Source: Clostridia bacterium (GTDB taxonomy: Bacteria; Bacillota; Clostridia; Oscillospirales; Acutalibacteraceae). Taken from it: a stretch of 64,000 bases of DNA. Numbering within the stretch: position 1 is the stretch's first letter; each line of letters opens with the position of its first letter. Where the stretch lies: assembly GCA_017618135.1 (NCBI GenBank), contig JAFZUV010000020.1:62001-126000 (forward strand). Direction: 5' to 3'. The translations under genes and the position numbers were made by a program. Below, in pieces: positions 45,594 to 53,301 of this stretch. Under the pieces are notes generated by a model. It made no database searches and had not been told where the DNA came from. It saw only the letters and a program-made list of their open reading frames with translations.

Positions 45594-48107
45594 ATGAAAT
45601 TTGCTTTTTCAAGCAAGGGTTGGCATAACGCGAGCTTCGATGAAATGTGTAAAATAGCCAAAGAGCTAAAATATGATGGTATTGAGCTGCACAATACTCA
45701 CGGTCCGCTTTTCACAAAAAAAGGCGAGGCTTTCTATGATTACAAATCTGCCGCTACGGTGCGCAAGCTTTATGAAATCAAGCTTAAAATACCCTGTGTT
45801 GATTCTATATGCAAAGCCGGCGTCAAGACCGAGTTTGACAGCAGTGTTAATGAAATAAACCATTGTATTTCCATTGCAACCGCATTACATATACCTTATG
45901 TCAGAATTAAAACTGATGATAACGGTGATGAGCAGGCAATAAAAGCTGTAATTGACGAGGTTTTGCCGAATGCCAAATTAAACAGTGTAGTTTTGCTGAT
46001 TGAATCCTGCGGCATTTTTGCCGATACGAAAAAACTTTGTGAGTTTTTAAACTATTTTCCTACCGATAGTGTTGCCGCGCTTTGGAATGTTTCCGCTACC
46101 TGCTTTTTTGCATATGAAGAGCCTGAACAATCTATTACTAATCTTGGTATATATATTAAACATGTCCATATGTGTGACGGTATACTTAAAAATGAAAAAC
46201 TGAATTTTTGCCTTATAGGTGAGGGTGAATTGCCAATCAGCGACGTTATGTCCGCTCTTAAATCAATAAACTTTGACGGGTATATTTCGCTTGAGTGGGA
46301 TCCTGCTTGGCTAATTGAGCTTGATGACATGGAAATAATTTTCTCTCATTTCATTAACTTTATGCGTCAGTTTGGCGATACTGCTAAAGCAAAAAGTAAT
46401 CTTTATTTTAATAAGGCACATACCGGCAATTATATATGGAAAAAAGAACTGCTTATTGATTACACATTTCCGCAGGTTCTCGATAAAATGGTTGAGGAGT
46501 TTCCCGACCAATATGTCTTTAAATATACAACGCTTGATTACACCAGAACATACAGTGAATTTCGCGATGATGTTGATACATTTGCGCGCACGCTCATCGC
46601 TCTCGGCGTAAAAAAAGGCTCGCATGTTGCGGTTTGGGCGACCAATATTCCACAGTGGTATATTGCCTTTTGGGCGGCTACTAAAATAGGGGCCGTGCTT
46701 GTTACGGTAAACACCGCTTATAAAATACACGAAGCCGAGTATCTGTTAAAGCAATCAGATACTCATACCCTCATTATGATTGAATCATACCGGGACTCTA
46801 ACTATTCCAAAATAATATCTGAGCTCTGTCCGGAGCTTAATAATAAAAAGTCCAGCGCACCGCTTTTCTCAAAGCGCTTGCCATTTTTGAGAAATGTTAT
46901 AACTGTTGGCTTTGAGCAAAAGGGATGTATTAAATGGGAGGACGCCGTTCAGCTTTCTGAAACTGTACCGGCAGAGATTGTATATAAAATGGCGTCTGAG
47001 GTTAACAAGCATGATGTCTGCAATATGCAGTACACTTCCGGAACAACAGGTTTTCCGAAGGGCGTTATGCTAACGCATTACAATGTAGTAAATAACGGTA
47101 AATGTATAGGTGACAGAATGGATTTATCTACTGCCGACCGTATGATGATACAGGTGCCAATGTTCCACTGCTTTGGAATGGTGCTTGCCATGACTGCTTC
47201 AATGACGCATGGCGCAACCCTCTGCCCGCTTCCTTATTTTTCACCAAAGCCTGCGCTTGCCTGCATAAATAATGAACATATAACAGCCTTTCACGGCGTT
47301 CCTACAATGTTTATAGCATTGCTTGAACACCCGGATTTCAAAAAAACTGATTTTTCTTATATGCGTACCGGAATTATGGCGGGAAGTCCTTGTCCGATAT
47401 CTATAATGCGTGATGTTGTTGACAAAATGAATATGAGCGAAATTACAATAGTTTACGGGCAGACTGAGGCATCTCCGGGTTGTACTATGAGCTCAACTGA
47501 CGATTCCTTGGAGGTACGCGTGGGTACGGTAGGCGGACCGCTTCCCGAAATCGAGTGCAAAATAGTTGACCCCGAAACAGGGAAGGAGTGTCCTGATGAG
47601 GTTACCGGTGAGTTTGTTGCGCGCGGCTATAACATTATGAAAGGTTATTACAAGATGCCCAAAGCCACCGCGTCAGCCATTGATAAGGACGGTTGGCTTC
47701 ATACAGGCGACCTTGCTTGCAGAACGCCTGAGGGCAACTTCAGAATTACAGGGCGGCTTAAGGATATGATTATCCGCGGCGGCGAAAACATTTATCCAAA
47801 AGAAATCGAGGAGTTTATTTATACTCACGAAAAGGTTAAGGATGTTCAGGTTATCGGAGTACCTGACGAACAGTACGGTGAAGAAATACTTGCCGCAGTT
47901 ATCTTAAAAGACGGAGAAAGTATGACCGTGGATGAGCTGAAAGAGTATGTTGCTGCACATATGGCAAAGCATAAGGTACCACGCTATGTCGACTTCGTAA
48001 AAGAATTTCCGATGAATGTCGCAGGTAAGATACTTAAATATAAAATGCGCGAAAACGCAATTAAAAAGTTTCATCTTGAAAAGGCTGACAGCACGGTGAC
48101 TGCATAA
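45594..48107 (+). CDS. Fusion of a xylose-isomerase-like TIM barrel and an AMP-binding acyl-CoA synthetase
   Basis: An 837-residue two-domain protein. Residues 1-265 resemble sugar-phosphate isomerase/epimerase (AP-endonuclease-2 fold): LKYDGIELHN, LLIESCG, KHVHMCDG, SLEWDPAW. One metal position usually Asp/His (D..H) reads WNVSATC, so the metal site may be altered. Residues about 280-837 are a complete acyl-CoA synthetase: YTSGTTGFPKG near 480, YGQTEASPG, GWLHTGDLA, GRLKDMIIRGGENIYP and VAGKILKYK with the catalytic Lys. It is a different ligase subfamily (FadD-like) from the two XRE fusions. Under the Leu T-box, isovalerate is a candidate substrate (inference). It lies three bases after the IPMS-like gene. 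Confidence 0.85.
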   Translation: MKFAFSSKGWHNASFDEMCKIAKELKYDGIELHNTHGPLFTKKGEAFYDYKSAATVRKLYEIKLKIPCVDSICKAGVKTEFDSSVNEINHCISIATALHIPYVRIKTDDNGDEQAIKAVIDEVLPNAKLNSVVLLIESCGIFADTKKLCEFLNYFPTDSVAALWNVSATCFFAYEEPEQSITNLGIYIKHVHMCDGILKNEKLNFCLIGEGELPISDVMSALKSINFDGYISLEWDPAWLIELDDMEIIFSHFINFMRQFGDTAKAKSNLYFNKAHTGNYIWKKELLIDYTFPQVLDKMVEEFPDQYVFKYTTLDYTRTYSEFRDDVDTFARTLIALGVKKGSHVAVWATNIPQWYIAFWAATKIGAVLVTVNTAYKIHEAEYLLKQSDTHTLIMIESYRDSNYSKIISELCPELNNKKSSAPLFSKRLPFLRNVITVGFEQKGCIKWEDAVQLSETVPAEIVYKMASEVNKHDVCNMQYTSGTTGFPKGVMLTHYNVVNNGKCIGDRMDLSTADRMMIQVPMFHCFGMVLAMTASMTHGATLCPLPYFSPKPALACINNEHITAFHGVPTMFIALLEHPDFKKTDFSYMRTGIMAGSPCPISIMRDVVDKMNMSEITIVYGQTEASPGCTMSSTDDSLEVRVGTVGGPLPEIECKIVDPETGKECPDEVTGEFVARGYNIMKGYYKMPKATASAIDKDGWLHTGDLACRTPEGNFRITGRLKDMIIRGGENIYPKEIEEFIYTHEKVKDVQVIGVPDEQYGEEILAAVILKDGESMTVDELKEYVAAHMAKHKVPRYVDFVKEFPMNVAGKILKYKMRENAIKKFHLEKADSTVTA

Positions 48108-48916
48108 TGGTTAATAATAAGTTCTATGTAATTGACGCGCACTGCCATGTGTATCCCGAACAGATTGCCGAGAAGGCGGCACAGGCAACGGGCAATTTTT
48201 ACGGCGAGATGCCGTTCGGTAAGGGTACGATATCCGACCTTACTGAAAATGGTAAAAAAGCGGGTATTGATAGGTTTGTTGTGCAGTCGGTAGCCACTAC
48301 CAAAGCGCAGGTCAGAAAAATCAATGAGTTCATAGCGCGCGAGGTGTCAGCGCATTCTGATACGCTTATCGGGCTTGGTACTATGCACCCCGAATCAGAT
48401 GATATAACCGCCGATTTTAAGCATCTAAAATCACTGGGCTTGCACGGAGTAAAGCTTCACCCGGATATTCAGGGCTTCAAGATTGATGACTACAGATGCC
48501 TTAAAATATACGAGCTTTGTGAGCGTGACGGTCTGCCGATACTTATGCATACCGGCGACTACCGTTATGATTTTTCAAATCCAAATCGTCTTTTACCTAT
48601 ATTGAAAATTTATACCGGTCTTACGGTCATCGGTGCGCATTTTGGCGGCTGGTCAATTTGGGAGGAGGCTTCAAAAAAGCTATTTGACATGCCAAATTTG
48701 GTTGTTGATTGCTCATCAAGTCTTTCATACATTAAGCCTGAACTTGCAACTGAGATTATTAAGCGATACGGCACTGACAGGGTACTTTTCGGTACCGATT
48801 ATCCGTTGCATTCACCTGTGAATGAGATGAATATACTTATATCGCTCGGCTTTTCCGATAGCGATTATAAAAAAATGTTCTCTGAAAACGCCATCAGAGT
48901 ATACAAGCTCGAATAA
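48107..48916 (+). CDS. Amidohydrolase-2 family TIM-barrel hydrolase
   Basis: A 269-residue metal-dependent hydrolase or decarboxylase of the amidohydrolase_2 group. Metal and catalytic positions appear intact: DAHCHVYP near residues 11-18, KLHPDIQGF near 122-130, LMHTGDYR near 147-154, GAHFGGWS near 176-183 and GTDYPLHSP near 229-237. The start overlaps the fusion gene stop by one base, so it is the last gene of the Leu T-box unit. The substrate is unknown; relatives include gamma-resorcylate/ACMS decarboxylases and amide hydrolases. No terminator is visible before sigG. Confidence 0.82.
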   Translation: MVNNKFYVIDAHCHVYPEQIAEKAAQATGNFYGEMPFGKGTISDLTENGKKAGIDRFVVQSVATTKAQVRKINEFIAREVSAHSDTLIGLGTMHPESDDITADFKHLKSLGLHGVKLHPDIQGFKIDDYRCLKIYELCERDGLPILMHTGDYRYDFSNPNRLLPILKIYTGLTVIGAHFGGWSIWEEASKKLFDMPNLVVDCSSSLSYIKPELATEIIKRYGTDRVLFGTDYPLHSPVNEMNILISLGFSDSDYKKMFSENAIRVYKLE

Positions 48917-48935
48917 TTTGAAAATGCAAGCCTTT

Positions 48936-48946
48936 TTTGTCGAAAA
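48936..48946. promoter_or_regulatory. Spo0A box upstream of sigG
   Basis: TTTGTCGAAAA contains the TGTCGAA core of the Spo0A box. It lies about 75-85 bases before the sigG start, close to where direct Spo0A control of a promoter would be exerted, but no clear SigA promoter accompanies it. Confidence 0.5.
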
Positions 48947-48962
48947 GTAAAAAATTTTTTTA

Positions 48963-48991
48963 GTTTATTTAAATACACCTTCGGTAATAAT
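48963..48991 (+). promoter_or_regulatory. SigF/SigG-type promoter of sigG
   Basis: GTTTA at 48963-48967 (four of five to GYATA), a 15-base spacer and GGTAATAAT at 48983-48991, which fits GGnnAnnnT completely. The predicted start near 48998 falls in the loop of the leader hairpin, so the resulting mRNA lacks the 5' arm. Confidence 0.6.
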
Positions 48992-49014
48992 TCTATTGTG
49001 TTATTACCGGAGGT
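48977..49014 (+). promoter_or_regulatory. Hairpin sequestering the sigG ribosome-binding site
   Basis: A 14-bp stem (ACCTTCGGTAATAA with TTATTACCGGAGGT, one G-T pair) and a 10-base loop. The 3' arm contains CCGGAGGT, the sigG ribosome-binding site seven bases before ATG. Only transcripts starting upstream of 48977 can form it. Confidence 0.75.
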
Positions 49015-49020
49015 GCTGTT

Positions 49021-49785
49021 ATGTATATAAATAAAGTTCAAATTTGCGGGGTTGACACTGCAAAACTGCCTGTTTTAAAGGAACTGGAAATTAAGAGTCT
49101 TTTAAAAGTCGCGCACTCCGGCGATAAGTCCGCACGCGAAATGCTTATAAACGGTAACTTGAGGCTCGTGCTGAGTGTTGTCAAAAGATTTGCAGGCAGA
49201 GGTGAAAACCCTGATGATTTATTTCAAATAGGATGTATAGGTCTAATCAAGTCTATTGATAATTTTGATATTAATCAGAATGTCCGCTTTTCCACCTATG
49301 CGGTTCCTATGATAATTGGCGAGATACGCAGACATCTTAGGGACAATAGTCCTGTGCGTGTCAGCAGGTCAATCAAAGATACGGCATACCGCGCTATGCA
49401 GGTCAAAGAAAAGCTTACTGAAAAGCTGAAAAGAGAACCTAATATAAGCGAGATTGCAAAAGAATTGAATATTCCCAGGGAGGATGTCGTAATAGCACTT
49501 GAAAGTATTGTTGAACCGGTATCTTTATATGATTCAGTTTACTCAGACAGCGGCGATACAGTGTATGTGCTTGACCAGTTAGGTGATAACAATGATGATA
49601 AAAATTGGCTTGATGAAATTTGTCTTAAAGAGGCAATAAAAAACCTGAGTGACAGGGAAAAAACCATACTGTCTCTCAGGTTTATGCAGGGCAAAACACA
49701 AATGGAGGTATCTAACGAAATAGGTATCTCTCAAGCTCAGGTATCCCGACTTGAAAAAAATGCTATGGAAAAGATTAAAAATTAA
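49021..49785 (+). CDS. sigG: Sporulation sigma factor SigG
   Basis: Late forespore sigma factor. The 254-residue protein begins with the SigG signature MYINKVQICGVDTAKLPVLK; region 2 contains LRLVLSVVKRFAGRGENPDDLFQIGCIGLIKSIDNFD and RFSTYAVPMIIGEIRRHLRD, region 4 ends with LSLRFMQGKTQMEVSNEIGISQAQVSRLEK. It would transcribe the germination and DNA-protection genes in the forespore after SigF. In most clostridia it lies directly after sigE; here the upstream neighbour is an amidohydrolase gene. Its leader carries both a SigF-like promoter and an RBS-occluding hairpin. Confidence 0.94.
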   Translation: MYINKVQICGVDTAKLPVLKELEIKSLLKVAHSGDKSAREMLINGNLRLVLSVVKRFAGRGENPDDLFQIGCIGLIKSIDNFDINQNVRFSTYAVPMIIGEIRRHLRDNSPVRVSRSIKDTAYRAMQVKEKLTEKLKREPNISEIAKELNIPREDVVIALESIVEPVSLYDSVYSDSGDTVYVLDQLGDNNDDKNWLDEICLKEAIKNLSDREKTILSLRFMQGKTQMEVSNEIGISQAQVSRLEKNAMEKIKN

Positions 49786-49810
49786 CAAAGAATAAATGCT
49801 ACAGGCGATA

Positions 49811-50731
49811 TCATCCTTTTATCTCATTAACATAGCGGCATGCGGCAAGTGCGGCGACAGTACCATCCGCCGCCGCGGTCGTAACCTGCCTTATTGATTT
49901 TGAACGACAATCGCCCGCAACAAATACACCCGGCGTTTTAGTGTCGCAACTTTCATCAGAATTAAAATATCCGTAACTATTGAGTTCCGCTAAATCTTTA
50001 AACGGTTCGTTCTCCGGTATTAAGCCGATTGCTACAAATAGTCCGTCGGCTACGATTTGTTTTTTCTCACCGGTATCGGTAAATTGAATTTCCACACCTC
50101 TGAACGCGCCGTTTTCAATTAGTAATTTTATTATTTTGACTGATGTATACTTAGATACATTGTCGTGTTCAAACAAAAGCTTTTGCAACCTTTCTTCACC
50201 GGTAAAATAGGGGAGATCCTGGAGCATAACAACCTGCTTGCACTTATCTGAAAGCAATATCGCCTCCTGCAATGCCGAATTACCGCCACCAGCCATAAGA
50301 ACGGTTTTTCCGGCATAGAAATCACCGTCACAAACAGCGCAGAACGATATGCCTTCACCAATCAGCTCGTTTTCACCATCAAGTCCCAAGAGTCTATGCT
50401 TAACGCCGGTAGCGATTATAACCGACATACATTCATATTTGCCGCCTTCTTCAGTGTTAACGGTTTTTATTTGACCGTTATCCACTATGGAAGCAACTGT
50501 TTCAAACTCAATATCAGCGCCTTGTTCGAGTATTTGGGACATCATACTGTCAGCTAACTCTGTACCGCTTATTGTTATGATGCCCGGAAAGTTTTCGACC
50601 TTTGGTGAATGTGTTATTTGACCTCCGAAACCGTTTTTTTCAATTACCAGAACGGTTTTACCGTTTCTTCTGGCGTATAGAGCCGCGGTCATACCGGCAG
50701 GACCGCCTCCAACTACAATTATATCATACAT
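49811..50731 (-). CDS. trxB: Thioredoxin reductase
   Basis: FAD flavoenzyme that reduces thioredoxin. From ATG 50731 (AAGGTGAG five bases upstream) it has 306 residues. FAD-binding GGGPAG is near residues 8-13, the redox CAVC pair in FCAVCDG near 130-133, a second nucleotide-binding GGGNSALQ near 152-159 and the FAD motif GVFVAGDCR near 270-278. It follows nrdD, whose C-terminus carries a thioredoxin-like domain, so it may reduce that domain directly. NADPH versus ferredoxin/flavin-linked electron donation cannot be decided from sequence. Confidence 0.9.
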   Translation of the reverse strand: MYDIIVVGGGPAGMTAALYARRNGKTVLVIEKNGFGGQITHSPKVENFPGIITISGTELADSMMSQILEQGADIEFETVASIVDNGQIKTVNTEEGGKYECMSVIIATGVKHRLLGLDGENELIGEGISFCAVCDGDFYAGKTVLMAGGGNSALQEAILLSDKCKQVVMLQDLPYFTGEERLQKLLFEHDNVSKYTSVKIIKLLIENGAFRGVEIQFTDTGEKKQIVADGLFVAIGLIPENEPFKDLAELNSYGYFNSDESCDTKTPGVFVAGDCRSKSIRQVTTAAADGTVAALAACRYVNEIKG

Positions 50732-50754
50732 ATTACTCACCTTCATCAGACTAA

Positions 50755-50783
50755 GAGCAGAAACCGTGTTGCAGTTTCTGCTC
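50755..50783 (-). other. Hairpin between nrdD and trxB
   Basis: Perfect 10-bp inverted repeat (GAGCAGAAAC with GTTTCTGCTC) around a 9-base loop, 24 bases upstream of trxB. No T run follows on the - strand, so it is more likely a processing, stabilising or partial-attenuation element than a full terminator. Confidence 0.5.
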
Positions 50784-50791
50784 GTGTTAAT

Positions 50792-53185
50792 TTATTTACT
50801 CATTATATAGCCTTTAATATCAGATACACCTCGATATTTTTCAAATCCGTCAGATGTGTTTATTATCAGCGTTGGAGCTTGCCTGATACCGTATTTTTCA
50901 ACAAGCTCGGGTTGCTCATCAGCATTAAGTGCCTGATATTTTATGCCCGCTTTGTCAAGCAACGCCGCCGCCGCCTTACAGTTAGGGCAAGTAGCCGTCT
51001 TGAAAAGAATAATATCTGAAGTATTATCGTCCGCAGACGCATCTGCCTTACGGGTTTCACAATCGCAAGGTGCATTGTCAACAGGAGCCGGATTAGGGCC
51101 GTTATGCGTCAGATGTGAATTGCCGATGTTATAAACCTTACGGTCTTTATACTCCTGTGCCTTACCGTCATTCCAGTTTTGTATCGGACGGTAATAACCT
51201 GTAATACGGCTGTTCACTTCTGTCTTCTGACCGCATATCGGGCAGGTGAACTGCTCTCCTGTAAGATAACCGTGATCCTTACACACTGAGTAGGTAGGCG
51301 ACATTGTATAGTAGGGAAGCTTATAGTTTTCAGCTATCTTTCTGACCAGATTAGCAGCCGCTTTCCAGTCCGGTAATTTTTCACCCAAGAAAGCATGGAA
51401 AACAGTGCCGGAGGTATAAAGCGTCTGCAAATCGTCCTGAATATCAAGAGCTGAAAAAATATCTTCAGTGTAGCCTACAGGCAGATGTGAGGAATTGGTA
51501 TAGTACGGGGTACCGTCCATATTGGCGGTAATAATATCCGGAAAGTCCTCTTTATCGTGCTTTGCAAAACGGTATGTTGTAGACTCCGCCGGTGTTGCTT
51601 CCAAGTTGTAAAGGTCTCCATACTGTTCTTGATAATCGGAAAGTCGTTCTCTCATATGATTAAGAACATCGCGTGCAAAGCGTTGAACTTTGGGATCGGT
51701 AAGATCAGCTTTTAGCCAATTCGCGTTAAGTCCAACCTCGTTCATACCTATAAGGCCTATAGTAGAGAAATGATTTGCAAATGTGCCAAGATAACGCTTG
51801 GTGTAAGGGTATAAGCCTTGGTCAAGAAGAGTCGTAATGACAGTACGCTTAGTTTTAAGACTTCTTGCCGCTATATCCATAAGATGATCAAGACGATTAT
51901 AAAAATCTTTTTCATCAGCTGCCTGATAAGCGATTCTCGGTAAGTTAATGGTAACAACACCTATAGAACCCGTTGATTCGCCGGAGCCGAAGAAACCGCC
52001 GGACTTTTTACGAAGCTCACGCAGATCAAGACGAAGTCTGCAACACATAGATCGAACATCGCTCGGCTCCATATCCGAGTTAATATAATTTGAAAAATAA
52101 GGAGTACCATATTTTGCTGTCATTTCAAAGAGTAGCTTGTTGTTTTCACTCTCGCTCCAATCAAAATTACGAGTAATGGAATATGTGGGTATAGGATATT
52201 GGAAACCTCTGCCGTTAGCATCACCCTCAATCATAACCTCGATAAACGCTTTATTTACCATATCCATTTCTTTTTGGCAATCGCCGTAGGTAAAATTCAT
52301 TTCCTTGCCGCCTATAATTGCGGGAAGATTTTTAAGGTCGTTTGGAACTACCCAATCAAGCGTTATATTTGAAAACGGAGCCTGTGTACCCCAGCGGCTG
52401 GGTGTGTTGACGCCATATACGAAAGACTGAATACATTGTTTTACCTCTTTTTGTGAAAGATTATCAACTTTAACAAAAGGAGCTAAATAAGTATCAAATG
52501 AAGAAAATGCCTGTGCGCCTGCCCACTCGTTTTGCATTATGCCTAAGAAATTTACCATTTGATTACAAAGAGTAGAAAGGTGATTAGCGGGAGACGAGGT
52601 AATCTTGCCCGGAACACCGCCAAGGCCTTCTTGGATGAGTTGCTTAAGGCTCCAACCCGCACAGTAACCGGTAAGCATTGAAAGGTCGTGAAGGTGAATG
52701 TCCGCATTTCTGTGGGCGTTGGCAATATCCTCATCGTAAACCTCACTTAACCAATAGTTTGCTGTGATAGCACCAGAGTTTGAAAGAATAAGACCGCCCA
52801 CCGAATAAGTGACCGTCGCATTTTCCTTAACGCGCCAATCGTTAATTTTGAGATAGTTATCAACAATGTCCTTATAGTTTAAAAGAGTAGAATTAATATT
52901 GCGGACTTTCTCTCTCTGCTTACGATAAAGTATATATGCTTTGGCAACATCCGCGTAGCCGGACTCTGAAAGCACTTTTTCAACGCTATCCTGAATTGAC
53001 TCGACCGAAATCTTATTGTCAACAATTTTCGGCTCGAAGTCAGCCGTTACATGAAGAGCTATTAAATCAATAACGCTTGGATGAGATTGTTTGCCCTGCG
53101 CCTCAAAGGCCTTTGAAATAGCTGCACTGATTTTGCTAATATTAAAATCCGTAATACTGCCGTCGCGTTTAACTACCTGATACAT
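50792..53185 (-). CDS. nrdD: Anaerobic ribonucleoside-triphosphate reductase with C-terminal thioredoxin-like domain
   Basis: Class III reductase making dNTPs with a glycyl radical. From ATG 53185 (AAAGGGG six bases upstream) it has 797 residues. An ATP-cone occupies about 1-95 (YQVVKRDGSITDFNISKI), the barrel follows (SMCCRLRLDLREL, SGSIGVVTINLPRIAYQ), then the Zn site CPICGQ and the glycyl-radical segment SRITGYYRP near 660. After a linker, residues about 720-797 are a thioredoxin/glutaredoxin-like domain with ATCPNCKAAAALLD. The fusion suggests built-in delivery of reducing equivalents, matching trxB downstream. An upstream in-frame ATG at 53212 is less likely. Confidence 0.93.
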   Translation of the reverse strand: MYQVVKRDGSITDFNISKISAAISKAFEAQGKQSHPSVIDLIALHVTADFEPKIVDNKISVESIQDSVEKVLSESGYADVAKAYILYRKQREKVRNINSTLLNYKDIVDNYLKINDWRVKENATVTYSVGGLILSNSGAITANYWLSEVYDEDIANAHRNADIHLHDLSMLTGYCAGWSLKQLIQEGLGGVPGKITSSPANHLSTLCNQMVNFLGIMQNEWAGAQAFSSFDTYLAPFVKVDNLSQKEVKQCIQSFVYGVNTPSRWGTQAPFSNITLDWVVPNDLKNLPAIIGGKEMNFTYGDCQKEMDMVNKAFIEVMIEGDANGRGFQYPIPTYSITRNFDWSESENNKLLFEMTAKYGTPYFSNYINSDMEPSDVRSMCCRLRLDLRELRKKSGGFFGSGESTGSIGVVTINLPRIAYQAADEKDFYNRLDHLMDIAARSLKTKRTVITTLLDQGLYPYTKRYLGTFANHFSTIGLIGMNEVGLNANWLKADLTDPKVQRFARDVLNHMRERLSDYQEQYGDLYNLEATPAESTTYRFAKHDKEDFPDIITANMDGTPYYTNSSHLPVGYTEDIFSALDIQDDLQTLYTSGTVFHAFLGEKLPDWKAAANLVRKIAENYKLPYYTMSPTYSVCKDHGYLTGEQFTCPICGQKTEVNSRITGYYRPIQNWNDGKAQEYKDRKVYNIGNSHLTHNGPNPAPVDNAPCDCETRKADASADDNTSDIILFKTATCPNCKAAAALLDKAGIKYQALNADEQPELVEKYGIRQAPTLIINTSDGFEKYRGVSDIKGYIMSK

Positions 53186-53221
53186 ACTATACCCCTTTGT
53201 ATTTAAGTTCATTGTTTTCGT

Positions 53222-53237
53222 GCACTATGTATTCTAT
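53222..53237. promoter_or_regulatory. NrdR box 2 (downstream) of nrdD promoter
   Basis: GCACTATGTATTCTAT matches about 12 of 16 positions of the consensus acaCwAtATaTwGtgt. It covers the -10 element and starts 21 bases from box 1, two helical turns, the geometry typical of NrdR box pairs. Confidence 0.6.
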
Positions 53238-53259
53238 CACGAACACAATATTTTGTCAA
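53231..53259 (-). promoter_or_regulatory. Promoter of nrdD-trxB
   Basis: On the - strand, TTGACA (53254-53259), 17-base spacer, TAGAAT (53231-53236). Both elements are covered by the two NrdR boxes. Confidence 0.85.
53243..53258. promoter_or_regulatory. NrdR box 1 (upstream) of nrdD promoter
   Basis: ACACAATATTTTGTCA matches about 13 of 16 consensus NrdR positions. It overlaps the -35 and spacer of the nrdD promoter. Confidence 0.7.
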
Positions 53260-53301
53260 TATATTTGATGAAAATATTTTTCAACCCCAATATATAGTTG
53301 T

